From Vibrio sp. PID17_43 (GTDB lineage: Bacteria; Pseudomonadota; Gammaproteobacteria; Enterobacterales; Vibrionaceae): a stretch of DNA of 64,000 bases. Positions 29,962 through 40,000 of this stretch are shown in pieces. The position numbers and the translations under genes are program-made. The stretch lies in NCBI RefSeq assembly GCF_002608565.1, contig NZ_LIXM01000020.1, positions 32,562-96,561 of the forward strand, given 5' to 3'. The notes beneath the pieces are model-generated. The model had not been told where the DNA came from. It searched no databases and saw nothing but the letters and a program-made list of their open reading frames with translations. Numbering within the stretch: the stretch's first letter is position 1; each line of letters begins with the position of its first letter.

Positions 29962-30513
29962 GTGAACCTTTATACATTGCTGACAATCATCAGCATTATC
30001 TGCTTAGTACTGCAATTCGAACCAATGGCCAGCCTTGCCGAATGGCACGCCTACAATATTCGCCATGGAGAATGGTGGCGAATCGTAACAGGAAATCTAA
30101 CGCATACCAACTTTGCTCATCTTGGCATGAACTTAGCGGGTTTGTGGGTCATCAGTTTTATCTTTCGGCCGAGCGTTCGTAACTTCTCCATCGTATTTCT
30201 TATTCTGTGTACCTTCATTGGTGCGATGAACTTATTCACCAATATGTCGATTTATGTCGGTCTGTCTGGTGTGTTACATGGACTATTTGGCTTTTGGGCG
30301 CTGAGAGAAGTATTCGAGGGTAGAAGAAGCAGCTTGCTACTGGTGGCCGGGCTTGTCGCTAAAATCGCTTGGGAGCAATTCTACGGGCCATCGCCCAGTA
30401 CCGCGGCTATGATTGGCGCACGCGTTGCGGTTGATGCTCACCTGCTTGGTGCAATTGGCGGCTTAGGGATGGCAGGGGTAGAAAAATTAATGCATCGCCG
30501 TCTCTTTGGCTAA
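29962..30513 (+). CDS. rrtA: Rhombosortase (rhomboid-family serine protease)
   Basis: A 183-residue, six-helix rhomboid-type intramembrane protease. The catalytic serine is in VGLSGVLHGLFG near residue 95 and the histidine in VAVDAHLLGAIGG near 157; an early HGEWWRIVTGNLTHTNFAHL block is typical of the rhombosortase subfamily. These enzymes cleave the GlyGly-CTERM tail of secreted proteins in Vibrio and relatives and add a lipid-like modification. No GlyGly-CTERM substrate is encoded here. The start is a GTG at 29962; the next in-frame ATG would remove the first membrane helix. Confidence 0.9.
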   Translation: MNLYTLLTIISIICLVLQFEPMASLAEWHAYNIRHGEWWRIVTGNLTHTNFAHLGMNLAGLWVISFIFRPSVRNFSIVFLILCTFIGAMNLFTNMSIYVGLSGVLHGLFGFWALREVFEGRRSSLLLVAGLVAKIAWEQFYGPSPSTAAMIGARVAVDAHLLGAIGGLGMAGVEKLMHRRLFG

Positions 30514-30557
30514 GCCTCTTTGGGTAAAATACTTTAGCGTTAAAACAATGAATAAAA

Positions 30558-30588
30558 TCCCGAACCAGTAAAAAGTGCTGGTTCGGGA
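30558..30588 (-). terminator. Terminator of the ComEA-like gene
   Basis: An 11-bp TCCCGAACCAG/CTGGTTCGGGA stem with a 9-base loop. Only the minus strand has the following T run, so it serves the leftward gene. Confidence 0.75.
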
Positions 30589-30638
30589 AAGTAAGGTTCG
30601 GACACAACAAACTTAGCTTCTCAATGGTAGAACATTGA

Positions 30639-30938
30639 TTACAACAAAATACGTGCTTCGTTCTTCTTCACCGTCGCCTCTCCGATGCCTTTCACTTTGC
30701 TCAGATCCGCTGCAGTTTTAAATGGACCGTGCTCATTGCGATATTCAACAATATCTTTGGCTTTCTTCTCACCAATCCCCTTCAGTAAAGTGGCGATTTC
30801 TTCCGCTGAAGCCGTGTTCACATTGACGGTGATTTCAATACCTTCGTATTTTTCTGCTTTACCGTTCGCGACTTTACTATCTGCCGCCCAGCCCATTGGG
30901 GCCAACAACATTAGGCACAAAGTTAACATCCATTTCAT
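30639..30938 (-). CDS. ComEA-like helix-hairpin-helix protein
   Basis: A 99-residue secreted protein: a signal peptide (MKWMLTLCLMLLAPMGWA) followed by a single ComEA domain with two helix-hairpin-helix motifs (VNVNTASAEEIATLLKGIG and DLSKVKGIGEATVKK). ComEA binds incoming DNA in the periplasm during natural transformation, a process chitin induces in Vibrio. The start at 30938 is chosen to keep the signal peptide at the N-terminus. It lies directly downstream of ppiD on the same strand. Vibrios can carry more than one ComEA-like protein, so I do not assign the competence role firmly. Confidence 0.82.
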   Translation of the reverse strand: MKWMLTLCLMLLAPMGWAADSKVANGKAEKYEGIEITVNVNTASAEEIATLLKGIGEKKAKDIVEYRNEHGPFKTAADLSKVKGIGEATVKKNEARILL

Positions 30939-31028
30939 TATTCCATTTTCTCCTGAGTTATTGTGATTAAAAATTACCACTACTCTAGAAAATACGCCGA
31001 TGACATTGAAGGCACGACCGAGAAAAAT

Positions 31029-31056
31029 AAAACGGGCCGCTAATGCGACCCGTTTT
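31029..31056 (-). terminator. ppiD terminator
   Basis: An AAACGGG-CGC stem whose single plus-strand C/A mismatch becomes G-T on the minus strand, with T-rich sequence on the minus-strand 3' side. Confidence 0.75.
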
Positions 31057-31085
31057 TGTTAACATACAAATTACATGTATTGTGC

Positions 31086-32945
31086 TTAGTTGCTCACAAC
31101 AAAGTATTCGATTTCCGTATTTTCACGTAATACTGCAAGAACAGAAGTCAGATCTTGCTGTGATGATACTCGTTGCATTTGCATTGCGACTTGCTCTTCT
31201 AGAGAGCTATCTAGCGCTGCATGCACACCATCTAGCTCGATAACTACGATGTCGCCTTCAAGGTCTTTAGACTGAGCATACACTGGCTTGCCGTCCACTG
31301 GTTTTGCCATTGCAAATACCGTTGTCGCAAGCGGTGAACGGCGGTCAATGGATTCTTGCTCACCAAACTCTAGATTGTTTTCCGCAAGAACGGCTGTGTT
31401 ACCTTCTTTAAGGGCTGCAACAACCTTAGTCGCCAGTTCCATCGCACCCTGCTCGCCCTTAACGCGAGATAGCTCAGCAACCGCTTGGTCTTTCACTTCA
31501 GCAAGAGGAAGTACTGTCTCGTTGCGAGCGCCTTCAACACGAACCACGATAATGTGCTCTGGTGCTACCTCGATAGCTTCAGAGTTCAGACCGTCTTCTT
31601 TCACTTCAGGGCTCAAGATTGCTTGCATTACCGCTTGGTTCTTAAGAACTTCAGGAGCATCAACTTGAGAGATGAAGTCGGTTGTCTTCACTTTCTGACC
31701 AACGGCTTTAGAAGCATCGTCTAGAGAATCAGGGTATTCAAACGCCACTTTCTCAAGCTCGTTTTGTAGCTCGTAGAATTGATCGACCGCTTTCTGGTCA
31801 ACCATTTCTTGTTTGATTTCTGCTGCGACTTCAGAGAAAGGCTTCGCAACGGAATCTTTTAGCTCTTCAAGCTTGATGATGTGGTAACCGAAATCAGACT
31901 TAACTAGACCTGACATATCGCCTGGGTTCTTAAGTGCGAAGGCGGCATTTTCAAATGCAGGGTCCATCACATCACGCTCAATCCAACCTAGGTCACCGCC
32001 GTTTTCAGCGCTACCGAAGTCGTCCGATTTTTCTTGAGCAACAGCGGCAAAGTCTGCACCAGCGTTTAGCTCATCAAGAATCGCTTGTGCTTTCGCTTCG
32101 TCATCACCTTCCACTAGGATGTGTGCTACGCGGCGTTGCTCTTCAGAAGAGTACTTATTTTGATGCTCATCGTAGTATTTCTTAACTTCTTCGTCAGAAA
32201 CTTGGATTTGCTTTTTCAACTCTTGAGCAGAAAGTTCGATATAAGCAACTTTAACCTGCTCTGGACGAGTAAAGTTATCTGGGTTTGCTTTGTAGTACGC
32301 TTGAATTTCTTCATCAGTTAGATTGACATGTTTTGCAAACTCAGCCAAATCGATCGTTACGGTACGAATATCACGAGTTTGAGTAAACAGCTTACCTTCT
32401 GCCTGAACTTCGCCAGGTAGTGTGAATTCACTGGTTTGCAATGCGTTCAATAATTGCTCACGAACCAATTCACGACGCATGTACTCTGCAAAAGAGTCTG
32501 GAGAGAAACCAGCACGACGCAGAGACGCTTGGTAGATCTCTTGATCGAACTTGCCGTTAGATTGGAACTGAGGCATTTCTAGAATCATGCTACGAACTTG
32601 CGCATCACTAATACGTAGACCAAGCGCTTCTGCTTGTTGGTCAAGCAATACGTCATTAATCATGCGATCGAGAACGGATTTTCGGAAAGATTCAACGTAT
32701 GCAGGGTCTGCCAGCATTTGAGAGAAGTAATCACCCAATTGAGATTGCATGCGATTACGCTCATTTTGGTAGGCCATCTCGAACTCACCACGAGCAATTT
32801 CGGTATTCCCTACTTTAGCGGCGACGTTGTTACTACCGCCAACGATGTAGCTACCTACACCTGCAAAGACGAAAGAAAGGATGATAAGTCCAAGGATAAT
32901 TTTGACCGCGATGCTATTCACGCCTTCGCGTAGTCGATCCATCAT
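31086..32945 (-). CDS. ppiD: Periplasmic folding chaperone PpiD (SurA-like)
   Basis: A 619-residue inner-membrane-anchored chaperone. One N-terminal helix (IAVKIILGLIILSFVFAGVGSYIVGG) anchors it facing the periplasm; a SurA_N-like chaperone region follows, then a parvulin domain (RRVAHILVEGDDEAKAQAILDELNAGADF ... GDLGWI ... KSDFGYHIIKLEE, about residues 265-360). PpiD sits at the exit of the SecYEG translocon. Two Met codons start the frame; either may be used. It follows hupB, the same order as in E. coli (lon-hupB-ppiD). Confidence 0.95.
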   Translation of the reverse strand: MMDRLREGVNSIAVKIILGLIILSFVFAGVGSYIVGGSNNVAAKVGNTEIARGEFEMAYQNERNRMQSQLGDYFSQMLADPAYVESFRKSVLDRMINDVLLDQQAEALGLRISDAQVRSMILEMPQFQSNGKFDQEIYQASLRRAGFSPDSFAEYMRRELVREQLLNALQTSEFTLPGEVQAEGKLFTQTRDIRTVTIDLAEFAKHVNLTDEEIQAYYKANPDNFTRPEQVKVAYIELSAQELKKQIQVSDEEVKKYYDEHQNKYSSEEQRRVAHILVEGDDEAKAQAILDELNAGADFAAVAQEKSDDFGSAENGGDLGWIERDVMDPAFENAAFALKNPGDMSGLVKSDFGYHIIKLEELKDSVAKPFSEVAAEIKQEMVDQKAVDQFYELQNELEKVAFEYPDSLDDASKAVGQKVKTTDFISQVDAPEVLKNQAVMQAILSPEVKEDGLNSEAIEVAPEHIIVVRVEGARNETVLPLAEVKDQAVAELSRVKGEQGAMELATKVVAALKEGNTAVLAENNLEFGEQESIDRRSPLATTVFAMAKPVDGKPVYAQSKDLEGDIVVIELDGVHAALDSSLEEQVAMQMQRVSSQQDLTSVLAVLRENTEIEYFVVSN

Positions 32946-33022
32946 AATTTAACTGCTCTCCACAATTGAAGCCAACTGCTTCTACTAGAAAATGTAATGA
33001 CGCGATAATATCAGAAAAAGAA

Positions 33023-33048
33023 ATGCGCATCAGTAGGATGCGCATATT
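33023..33048 (-). terminator. Probable hupB terminator
   Basis: A 9-bp ATGCGCATC/GATGCGCAT stem with a 5-base loop lies about 100 bases past the hupB stop, with TTTCTTTTTC after it on the minus strand. Confidence 0.6.
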
Positions 33049-33143
33049 TTAAAAAAGTTCGGCGACGAGTTTGTAAATTTTTGTTCCAAACGGACTGTTT
33101 GAGCAAAAGTCATGCAAATGCCGACGCTTCTATCCGCTTAGGA

Positions 33144-33416
33144 TTAGTTACAAGCGTCTTTTAGAGCTTTACCTGCTTTGAAAGCAGGAACTTTAGCTTC
33201 TGCGATTTGGATTTCTTCACCCGTTTTTGGGTTGCGGCCAGTACGTGCTGCACGAGTGCGAAGGCTGAATGTACCGAAGCCAACTAGAGCAACTTGGTCA
33301 CCAGATTGAAGCGTACCACTTACTGCTTCGATGAATGCGTCTAGAGCACGGCCAGCTGATGCTTTAGAGATGTCTGCGTTTTCTGCAATTTGTTCTACTA
33401 ATTGAGTTTTATTCAC
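33144..33416 (-). CDS. hupB: DNA-binding protein HU-beta
   Basis: A 90-residue nucleoid protein of the HU/IHF family. It begins [19 protein letters not shown], has the [28 protein letters not shown]-binding arm, and ends [10 protein letters not shown] dimers bend DNA and help compact and organise the nucleoid. It lies between lon and ppiD, and its separate terminator and own upstream region suggest it is expressed alone at high level. Confidence 0.96.
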   Translation of the reverse strand: MNKTQLVEQIAENADISKASAGRALDAFIEAVSGTLQSGDQVALVGFGTFSLRTRAARTGRNPKTGEEIQIAEAKVPAFKAGKALKDACN

Positions 33417-33534
33417 TGTGATTTCCCCTTAACGTCATCTGTGATTATTTTTGTGATGACTTTCGTTCCATAATAAAGAAAAAGTTGTCACCCCTTGTAT
33501 TTCAAGGGCTGGCAGCTATCGAGCCTAAGTTAGC

Positions 33535-33577
33535 TTCCAAAAAAAACGCTGACAAGCCTTTTCGGGCCTATCAGCGT
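33535..33577 (-). terminator. lon terminator
   Basis: On the minus strand ACGCTGA pairs with TCAGCGT, with GGCC/GGCT-type pairing inside and a run of at least six T after it, about 30 bases past the lon stop. Confidence 0.8.
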
Positions 33578-33606
33578 AAACTTTTACTTATTTTTGCTGC
33601 ATATCA

Positions 33607-35958
33607 CTATTTTTTCGCGTCAAACTCAACGCCAGTCGGGTCTCGCTCTAGTGCAACTTTCAGAACTTCGTCAATCCACTGTACCGGGATAACCTTCAGA
33701 TCTGCGATAACATTTTCTGGAATCTCTTCCAAATCACGCTCGTTGTCTTTCGGAATCAACACAGTTTTGATGCCACCACGATGTGCCGCAAGTAACTTCT
33801 CTTTCAGGCCACCAATCGGTAAAACTTCACCACGTAGCGTGATTTCCCCTGTCATACCCACTTCGGCTTTAACCGGATTCCCCGTCAAGCTAGAAACCAG
33901 TGCAGTACACATTGCAATACCGGCACTTGGGCCATCTTTTGGTGTTGCGCCCTCAGGAACGTGTACGTGGATATCACGCTTCTCGTAGAAGTCTGAGTTA
34001 ATGCCTAGTTTTTCGGCACGTGAACGTACAACCGTCATTGCCGCTTGGATCGACTCTTTCATGACATCGCCAAGTGAACCTGTTTGTGTCAACTTACCTT
34101 TACCTGGCATCGATTCGGTTTCAATCGTCAGTAGATCACCGCCAACTTGTGTCCAAGCTAGACCCGTAACTTGACCGATACGATTGCTGTCGTCTGCTTT
34201 ACCGAAATCATGACGTTGTACGCCTAAGTATTCTTTTAGGTTGTCCATCGTTACGGTTACTGACTTCAAGCTGCTATCAAGCAGGATATTCTTCACTGCT
34301 TTACGGCAGATCTTGGAAATCTCACGCTCTAGATTACGTACACCCGCTTCACGCGTGTAGTAACGAATAATGCCGATGATTGCAGAATCTTCGATAATAA
34401 TTTCGTTTGCCTTCAGACCATTACGCTGAACTTGCTTATCAACAAGGTGGCGTTTCGCGATATTTAGCTTCTCGTCTTCTGTGTAACCAGATAGGCGAAT
34501 CACTTCCATACGGTCTAGTAGTGGACCAGGAATATCCATCGAGTTCGACGTTGCAACAAACATCACGTCAGACAGATCGTAATCCACTTCTAGATAGTGA
34601 TCGTTGAACGCATTGTTTTGCTCTGGGTCTAGGACTTCAAGCAGTGCAGAAGACGGATCGCCACGCATATCTGACGACATCTTGTCGATTTCATCTAAAA
34701 GGAAAAGTGGGTTTTTCACGCCAACTTTCGACATTTTCTGAATGAGCTTACCTGGCAACGAACCGATATAAGTACGACGGTGACCACGAATTTCCGCTTC
34801 ATCACGCACGCCACCTAGAGCCATGCGAGTATATTTACGACCTGTCGCAGCCGCAATAGAGCGACCTAGTGATGTTTTACCCACACCTGGAGGACCAACA
34901 AGGCAAAGGATCGGACCTTTTAGCTTGTTAATACGGTTTTGTACCGCCAAGTATTCGAGGATACGTTCTTTCACGCGTTCTAGACCGTAATGGTCTTCGT
35001 TTAGAATCTCTTCTGCTTTCGCTAAGTTCTTCTTCACTTTAGAACGCTTATTCCAAGGCACGCTCACCATCCAGTCGATGTAGCTACGCACCACTGTCGC
35101 TTCGGCAGACATTGGAGACATCATCTTAAGCTTTTGCAACTCTTGTTCAGTCTTCTCACGTGCTTCCTGAGGCATTTTTGATTCTTCAATCTTCTGCTTC
35201 AGAGTTTCGAACTCATCCGGCGCATCTTCCATCTCACCCAGTTCTTTCTGAATGGCTTTCATTTGCTCATTCAGGTAGTACTCGCGCTGAGATTTTTCCA
35301 TCTGCTTTTTCACGCGGCCACGGATGCGTTTCTCCACTTGCAGTAGGTCAATCTCTGATTCCATCTGCCCCATCAAGAACTCAAGACGCTCAGAGATATC
35401 TGTCGTTTCAAGCACTTGCTGCTTATCAACCAATTTTAGAGGCATATGCGCTGCAATGGTATCAGCCAGGCGTGCCGCTTCGTCGATGCCGTTTAACGAA
35501 GTCAGTACTTCAGGTGGGATCTTTTTATTGAGTTTGATAAAGCCTTCAAACTGATTGATCGCACTGCGTACAACCACTTCTTGCTCTCGTTCATCCAGCT
35601 CAGGCGTAACGATAAATTCCGCCTCAGCCAAGAAAAACTCGCTCTCTTTGAAATGATTAATCTTCGCACGCTGCTGACCTTCGACCAGTACTTTTACTGT
35701 GCCATCTGGTAGCTTCAGCAGTTGGAGAATGGTTGCCACTGTACCTACTTCAAATAGGTCATCAACCGTCGGTTCGTCAGTATCCGCTTGCTTTTGTGCC
35801 ACAAGCAGAACTTGTTTGTTGGTTTCCATTGCCGTTTCTAAACAGCTAATCGATTTCTCGCGACCAACAAACAATGGAATAACCATGTGCGGGTAGACCA
35901 CTACGTCACGTAGAGGTAGTACCGGGATCTCGATACGCTCGGAACGTTCCAAGTTCAT
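33607..35958 (-). CDS. lon: ATP-dependent protease Lon
   Basis: Lon degrades misfolded and regulatory proteins in the cytoplasm. The 783-residue protein has an N-terminal LonN substrate domain, a long coiled middle ([21 protein letters not shown]), an AAA+ module with Walker [12 protein letters not shown] and Walker [10 protein letters not shown], and a C-terminal serine protease domain whose catalytic serine is in [10 protein letters not shown] with the partner lysine in [10 protein letters not shown]. Length matches E. coli Lon (784). A sigma-32-like promoter lies just upstream. Confidence 0.98.
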   Translation of the reverse strand: MNLERSERIEIPVLPLRDVVVYPHMVIPLFVGREKSISCLETAMETNKQVLLVAQKQADTDEPTVDDLFEVGTVATILQLLKLPDGTVKVLVEGQQRAKINHFKESEFFLAEAEFIVTPELDEREQEVVVRSAINQFEGFIKLNKKIPPEVLTSLNGIDEAARLADTIAAHMPLKLVDKQQVLETTDISERLEFLMGQMESEIDLLQVEKRIRGRVKKQMEKSQREYYLNEQMKAIQKELGEMEDAPDEFETLKQKIEESKMPQEAREKTEQELQKLKMMSPMSAEATVVRSYIDWMVSVPWNKRSKVKKNLAKAEEILNEDHYGLERVKERILEYLAVQNRINKLKGPILCLVGPPGVGKTSLGRSIAAATGRKYTRMALGGVRDEAEIRGHRRTYIGSLPGKLIQKMSKVGVKNPLFLLDEIDKMSSDMRGDPSSALLEVLDPEQNNAFNDHYLEVDYDLSDVMFVATSNSMDIPGPLLDRMEVIRLSGYTEDEKLNIAKRHLVDKQVQRNGLKANEIIIEDSAIIGIIRYYTREAGVRNLEREISKICRKAVKNILLDSSLKSVTVTMDNLKEYLGVQRHDFGKADDSNRIGQVTGLAWTQVGGDLLTIETESMPGKGKLTQTGSLGDVMKESIQAAMTVVRSRAEKLGINSDFYEKRDIHVHVPEGATPKDGPSAGIAMCTALVSSLTGNPVKAEVGMTGEITLRGEVLPIGGLKEKLLAAHRGGIKTVLIPKDNERDLEEIPENVIADLKVIPVQWIDEVLKVALERDPTGVEFDAKK

Positions 35959-36005
35959 ATAATTCTCTCTTCCGCTTTCACGTTTAACGTATTACTTAAG
36001 GCAGT

Positions 36006-36033
36006 ATATGGGGGCTAATTGCTTGGATTCAAT
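36006..36033 (-). promoter_or_regulatory. Sigma-32-type heat-shock promoter of lon
   Basis: On the minus strand TTGAA is followed after 14 bases by CCCCATAT, close to the sigma-32 consensus, about 50 bases before the lon ATG and just after the clpX terminator. Heat-shock control of lon is well known in E. coli; here it is inferred from the match. Confidence 0.7.
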
Positions 36034-36044
36034 AACAGAAATAA

Positions 36045-36074
36045 AAAAAGGAGGTAATTACTTACCTCCTTTTT
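36045..36074 (-). terminator. clpX terminator
   Basis: A perfect 13-bp AAAAAGGAGGTAA palindrome with a 4-base loop, flanked by T on the minus strand. Confidence 0.85.
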
Positions 36075-36088
36075 ATTCATCGCTGTTT

Positions 36089-37369
36089 TTATTCTGCGCC
36101 AGCGGCCTGGCTGTCGGCATTACTGTAAATAAGCAATGGTTCTGACTCTCCGTTAATCACGGATTCATCAATCACAACTTTACTCACATCTGTCGCAGAT
36201 GGCAGTTCGTACATGGTTTCCAGTAGTACACTTTCAAGAATTGAACGTAAACCACGAGCACCGGTTTTACGCTCCATTGCTTTCTTAGCAATAGCACGCA
36301 GTGCGTCTTCACGGAATTCAAGCTCGGCATTTTCTAGCTCAAACAATGCTGCATATTGCTTGGTCAGTGCATTCTTCGGTTCACATAGGATCTGAATTAG
36401 CGCTTCTTCATCAAGCTCAGTCAACGTTGTTGTTACTGGTAAACGACCAATGAATTCAGGAATCAAACCATACTTCACTAGATCTTCTGGCTCAACTTGC
36501 ATGAACAACTCACCGACGGTTTTGGTTTCGTTTTTAGAACGCACTTCTGCGCCAAAACCGATACCTGCACCTGTCGCTACACGCTGTTCAATCACTTTAT
36601 CTAGGCCAGCAAATGCACCGCCACAGATGAACAGGATCTTAGACGTGTCCACTTGTAGGAATTCTTGCTGCGGATGCTTACGACCACCTTGTGGTGGAAC
36701 CGACGCAACCGTACCTTCGATAAGTTTCAGTAGTGCCTGCTGAACACCTTCACCAGATACGTCACGCGTAATTGATGGGTTTTCAGCTTTACGAGAAATC
36801 TTGTCAATTTCATCAATGTACACAATGCCGCGTTCAGCCTTCGCTACATCGTAATCACATTTTTGCAGAAGCTTCTGGATGATGTTTTCCACATCTTCGC
36901 CCACATAACCCGCTTCGGTTAATGTGGTTGCATCAGCCATAGTAAATGGCACATCCAAGAAACGAGCTAGCGTCTCAGCAAGAAGCGTTTTACCACTACC
37001 CGTTGGACCAATTAGAAGGATGTTACTCTTACCAAGCTCCACACCTTCGCTCGTTGTATCACCATTGCGTAAACGCTTGTAGTGGTTATATACCGCAACT
37101 GCGAGCACTTTTTTCGCGTAATCTTGTCCGATCACATAGTCATCAAGGTGTTCACGGATCTGTTTTGGCGTTGGTAACGCTTCAGATTCTTTCTTAGGGA
37201 GAACATCCTTGATTTCTTCGCGAATAATATCGTTACATAAGTCGACACACTCGTCACAAATGTAAACTGACGGACCTGCGATTAGCTTGCGAACTTCGTG
37301 CTGACTTTTGCCACAGAAAGAGCAATACAGCAATTTGCCGCTGCCACTTTCTTTGCTTTTATCTGTCAT
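36089..37369 (-). CDS. clpX: ClpXP protease ATP-binding subunit ClpX
   Basis: ClpX unfolds substrates and feeds them to ClpP. The 426-residue protein has an N-terminal zinc-binding domain ([12 protein letters not shown] ... [12 protein letters not shown]), the AAA+ Walker [16 protein letters not shown], Walker [12 protein letters not shown], the pore loop GYVGEDVE, and the IGFGAEVR loop that docks on ClpP. It lies 71 bases downstream of clpP on the same strand and ends at a strong terminator. Confidence 0.98.
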   Translation of the reverse strand: MTDKSKESGSGKLLYCSFCGKSQHEVRKLIAGPSVYICDECVDLCNDIIREEIKDVLPKKESEALPTPKQIREHLDDYVIGQDYAKKVLAVAVYNHYKRLRNGDTTSEGVELGKSNILLIGPTGSGKTLLAETLARFLDVPFTMADATTLTEAGYVGEDVENIIQKLLQKCDYDVAKAERGIVYIDEIDKISRKAENPSITRDVSGEGVQQALLKLIEGTVASVPPQGGRKHPQQEFLQVDTSKILFICGGAFAGLDKVIEQRVATGAGIGFGAEVRSKNETKTVGELFMQVEPEDLVKYGLIPEFIGRLPVTTTLTELDEEALIQILCEPKNALTKQYAALFELENAELEFREDALRAIAKKAMERKTGARGLRSILESVLLETMYELPSATDVSKVVIDESVINGESEPLLIYSNADSQAAGAE

Positions 37370-37440
37370 TCGCTAACCTCTTAGCCTTTACTCTTTATGA
37401 ATCAGTGTATATCAAATTTAGCCAAAATGCGCTGGCTAAA

Positions 37441-38067
37441 TTATTCGCCGCGATGGCTCAACACTGCATCCACAATACCGTATTCTACCGCTTGATCTGA
37501 CGACATGAAGTTGTCACGATCTGTATCACGTTCAATCACTTCAAGAGGTTGGCCAGTGTGCTCCGCTAATAGATTATTTAGCTTATGCTTGATGGTCAAA
37601 ATTTCTTGTGCATGAATTTGGATATCAGAAGCCTGACCTTGGAAGCCACCAAGTGGTTGGTGGATCATCACACGTGAGTTAGGCAGAACATAACGCTTAC
37701 CTGGCGCACCACCTGCAAGCAGGAATGCACCCATTGAGCAAGCTTGACCCATACATACAGTGCTTACATTTGGCTTGATGAACTGCATAGTGTCGTAAAT
37801 AGACATACCTGCTGTCACGCTACCGCCTGGAGAGTTGATGTATAGGAAAATATCTTTATCTGGATTTTCAGATTCTAGGAAAAGTAGTTGAGCCACGACA
37901 AGGTTTGCCATGTGGTCTTCCACTTGACCCGTTAAAAAAATCACGCGCTCTTTAAGTAAGCGTGAGTAGATGTCGTAAGAGCGTTCACCACGGGAAGTTT
38001 GTTCAACCACCATTGGTACTAGCGCGTCAATAATTGGCGACATTGCATTTTTTTCTTGGTAGCTCAT
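37441..38067 (-). CDS. clpP: ATP-dependent Clp protease proteolytic subunit ClpP
   Basis: The tetradecameric serine peptidase of ClpXP and ClpAP, 208 residues. The catalytic serine is in [14 protein letters not shown] near residue 112, the histidine in [10 protein letters not shown] near 137, and the aspartate in [10 protein letters not shown] near 186. The short N-terminal propeptide ([15 protein letters not shown]) is as in E. coli. It is between tig and clpX, the standard gammaproteobacterial order. Confidence 0.98.
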   Translation of the reverse strand: MSYQEKNAMSPIIDALVPMVVEQTSRGERSYDIYSRLLKERVIFLTGQVEDHMANLVVAQLLFLESENPDKDIFLYINSPGGSVTAGMSIYDTMQFIKPNVSTVCMGQACSMGAFLLAGGAPGKRYVLPNSRVMIHQPLGGFQGQASDIQIHAQEILTIKHKLNNLLAEHTGQPLEVIERDTDRDNFMSSDQAVEYGIVDAVLSHRGE

Positions 38068-38085
38068 ATTCTTATGTCCCTAAAA

Positions 38086-38121
38086 TAAATGGCCCGGATG
38101 ATGGGTATCATACGGACCATT
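38086..38121 (-). terminator. Hairpin between tig and clpP
   Basis: An AATGG(T/C)CCG stem extended by ATGAT pairing and followed on the minus strand by T-rich sequence, about 20 bases before the clpP ATG. It may partly terminate tig transcripts or act as an attenuator before clpP. Confidence 0.5.
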
Positions 38122-38172
38122 GTTAGCAGAATAGTTAACGATAAGTCAACCTTCTACGCAAGATATTGCTTA

Positions 38173-39477
38173 TTAAGCTGCAGGCTGTTGGTTAAGTAGC
38201 TCGTTGAAGCCTACTTCTTTCTCAGTAACCTGTGCTTTAGCGATGATCGCGTCGATAGCTTGCTCTTCTAGAGCAACGTTACGCATGTTGTTCATCATTT
38301 GCTCGTTTTGCTCGTAGTAAGCAACAACTTCTGATGGATCTTCGTATGCAGTCGCCATTTCTTCGATTAGCGCTTTCACTTTCTCGTCATCCGCTTTTAG
38401 CTCTTCAGACTTGATCACTTCACCTAGTAGAAGGCCAACCACTACGCGACGTTTAGCTTGCTCTTCGAATAGTTCACGTGGCAGCTGTGCAGCAGCTTCT
38501 GGGTTACCGCCGAAGCGTTGTGCAGCTTGTTGACGTAGAACGTGGATCTCTTGGTCGATAAGTGCAGCAGGAACGTCGATGTCGTTTTGCTCAACTAGAC
38601 CGTCGATTGCTTGCTCTTTGATGCGGTTCTTAACAGCTTGCTTAAGCTCGCGCTCCATGTTCTTGCGAACTTCAGCTTTAAGAGCGTCAACACCACCTTC
38701 AACAACACCAAACTTAGCAACGAACTCGTCGTTTAGTTCTGGAAGTTCACGTGCTTCAACTTTGTTCACTTTGATTGCGAACTTAGCTGCTTTGCCTTTT
38801 AGGTTTTCAGCGTGGTAATCTTCTGGGAAGTTTACGTCGATTTCGAATTCCATACCTTTAGTTTTACCTTCGATACCGTCTTCGAAACCTGGGATCATAC
38901 GACCTGCGCCCATTTCTAGAGGGAAGTTCTCAGCTTTACCGCCTTCGAACTCTTCACCGTCGATAGAGCCAACGAAATCGATGCTTACGCGCTTACCAGC
39001 TTCTGCTGCTTCTTCAACTTCAGTCCAAGTCGCTTGTTGCTTACGTAAAGTTTCGATCATCTCTTCTACGTCTGCATCTTTAACTTCTGTTGTTGGTTTT
39101 TCAACAGTGATGTTTTCTAGGCCTTTAAGCTCAACTTCTGGGTAAACTTCGAAAGTTGCAGTGAATACTAGATCTGCGCCTTCGTTGTTTTCAACAGGTG
39201 CGAAAGTTGGTGCGCCAGCTGGGTTGATTTTCTCTTTTACGATCGCTTCGATGAAGTGACGTTGCATAACTTCACCAAGAACGTCTTGACGTACTGCTTT
39301 GCCGTACATCTTAGCAACCATTTTTAGAGGCACTTTACCCTTACGGAAGCCATCGAAACGACGGTTTTTAGCGATGTTGCGTAGTTCAGCTGTTACAGCG
39401 TCTTCGATGTTTGCGGCTGGAACAGTAATGTTTAGACGGCGCTCTAGGCCTTCTAGCGTTTCAACAGTAACTTGCAT
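38173..39477 (-). CDS. tig: Trigger factor
   Basis: The ribosome-bound chaperone and prolyl isomerase that first meets nascent chains. The 434-residue protein has the ribosome-docking signature [10 protein letters not shown] near residues 44-53, an FKBP-type PPIase domain ([21 protein letters not shown] ... [11 protein letters not shown]) and the long helical arms ([21 protein letters not shown]). The ATG at 39477 is used because the protein begins [15 protein letters not shown] and AGAGGT lies upstream; the longer open frame is probably leader. Codon use is highly biased, as for an abundant protein. Confidence 0.97.
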   Translation of the reverse strand: MQVTVETLEGLERRLNITVPAANIEDAVTAELRNIAKNRRFDGFRKGKVPLKMVAKMYGKAVRQDVLGEVMQRHFIEAIVKEKINPAGAPTFAPVENNEGADLVFTATFEVYPEVELKGLENITVEKPTTEVKDADVEEMIETLRKQQATWTEVEEAAEAGKRVSIDFVGSIDGEEFEGGKAENFPLEMGAGRMIPGFEDGIEGKTKGMEFEIDVNFPEDYHAENLKGKAAKFAIKVNKVEARELPELNDEFVAKFGVVEGGVDALKAEVRKNMERELKQAVKNRIKEQAIDGLVEQNDIDVPAALIDQEIHVLRQQAAQRFGGNPEAAAQLPRELFEEQAKRRVVVGLLLGEVIKSEELKADDEKVKALIEEMATAYEDPSEVVAYYEQNEQMMNNMRNVALEEQAIDAIIAKAQVTEKEVGFNELLNQQPAA

Positions 39478-40000
39478 TATATATAAACCTCTAAAGTGGC
39501 TCGGTTTTTCGAGCGTATGAGCGAGAATCTTTGAGTTCACGCTTCATCCTTGTGTAGTGTTCCGTCCGAACACCTAATTTAAAACGAGTATCGATGTTGT
39601 AAATCAACACCTGACTAATCAGTGATATCTTCAACGAAACGCCAAAGGTATCTCCTATTAGCCTCAGGACAGAATTTTAGACGCGACATTCTAGCGATCT
39701 GTCGCTACCCTGTCGAGCCAATAGCCACTATGTGGACATTGTCTGCGCTAAATTCTCGAATACCGACTCAAATATCTGCGAAAAATGTCATTTCAACACC
39801 GCTTTACCCGAGCCAGCATATCTAGAATGGGGACAATAGCGACTTTTTCAAGAGAATCGACTGCTTTTTTTATTGAAAAGCGTAAAAAGAGATCTTGCTC
39901 TTGTTTTACTCCACAGAGTTGAAAACTAAACCCCCATTCTCTCCTACAAAACATTAACATTTCGTTACGTAAACCAAAAAACAGGTCAAGGAGCAAAAGG
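39478..40000. other. Intergenic region between tig and dctB
   Basis: This 523-base interval separates two divergent genes. It must hold the tig promoter(s) and the dctB promoter, and the last 30 bases carry a good AAGGAG-type ribosome site for dctB. I see no supportable ORF, tRNA or strong hairpin; a small RNA cannot be excluded. Confidence 0.5.
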
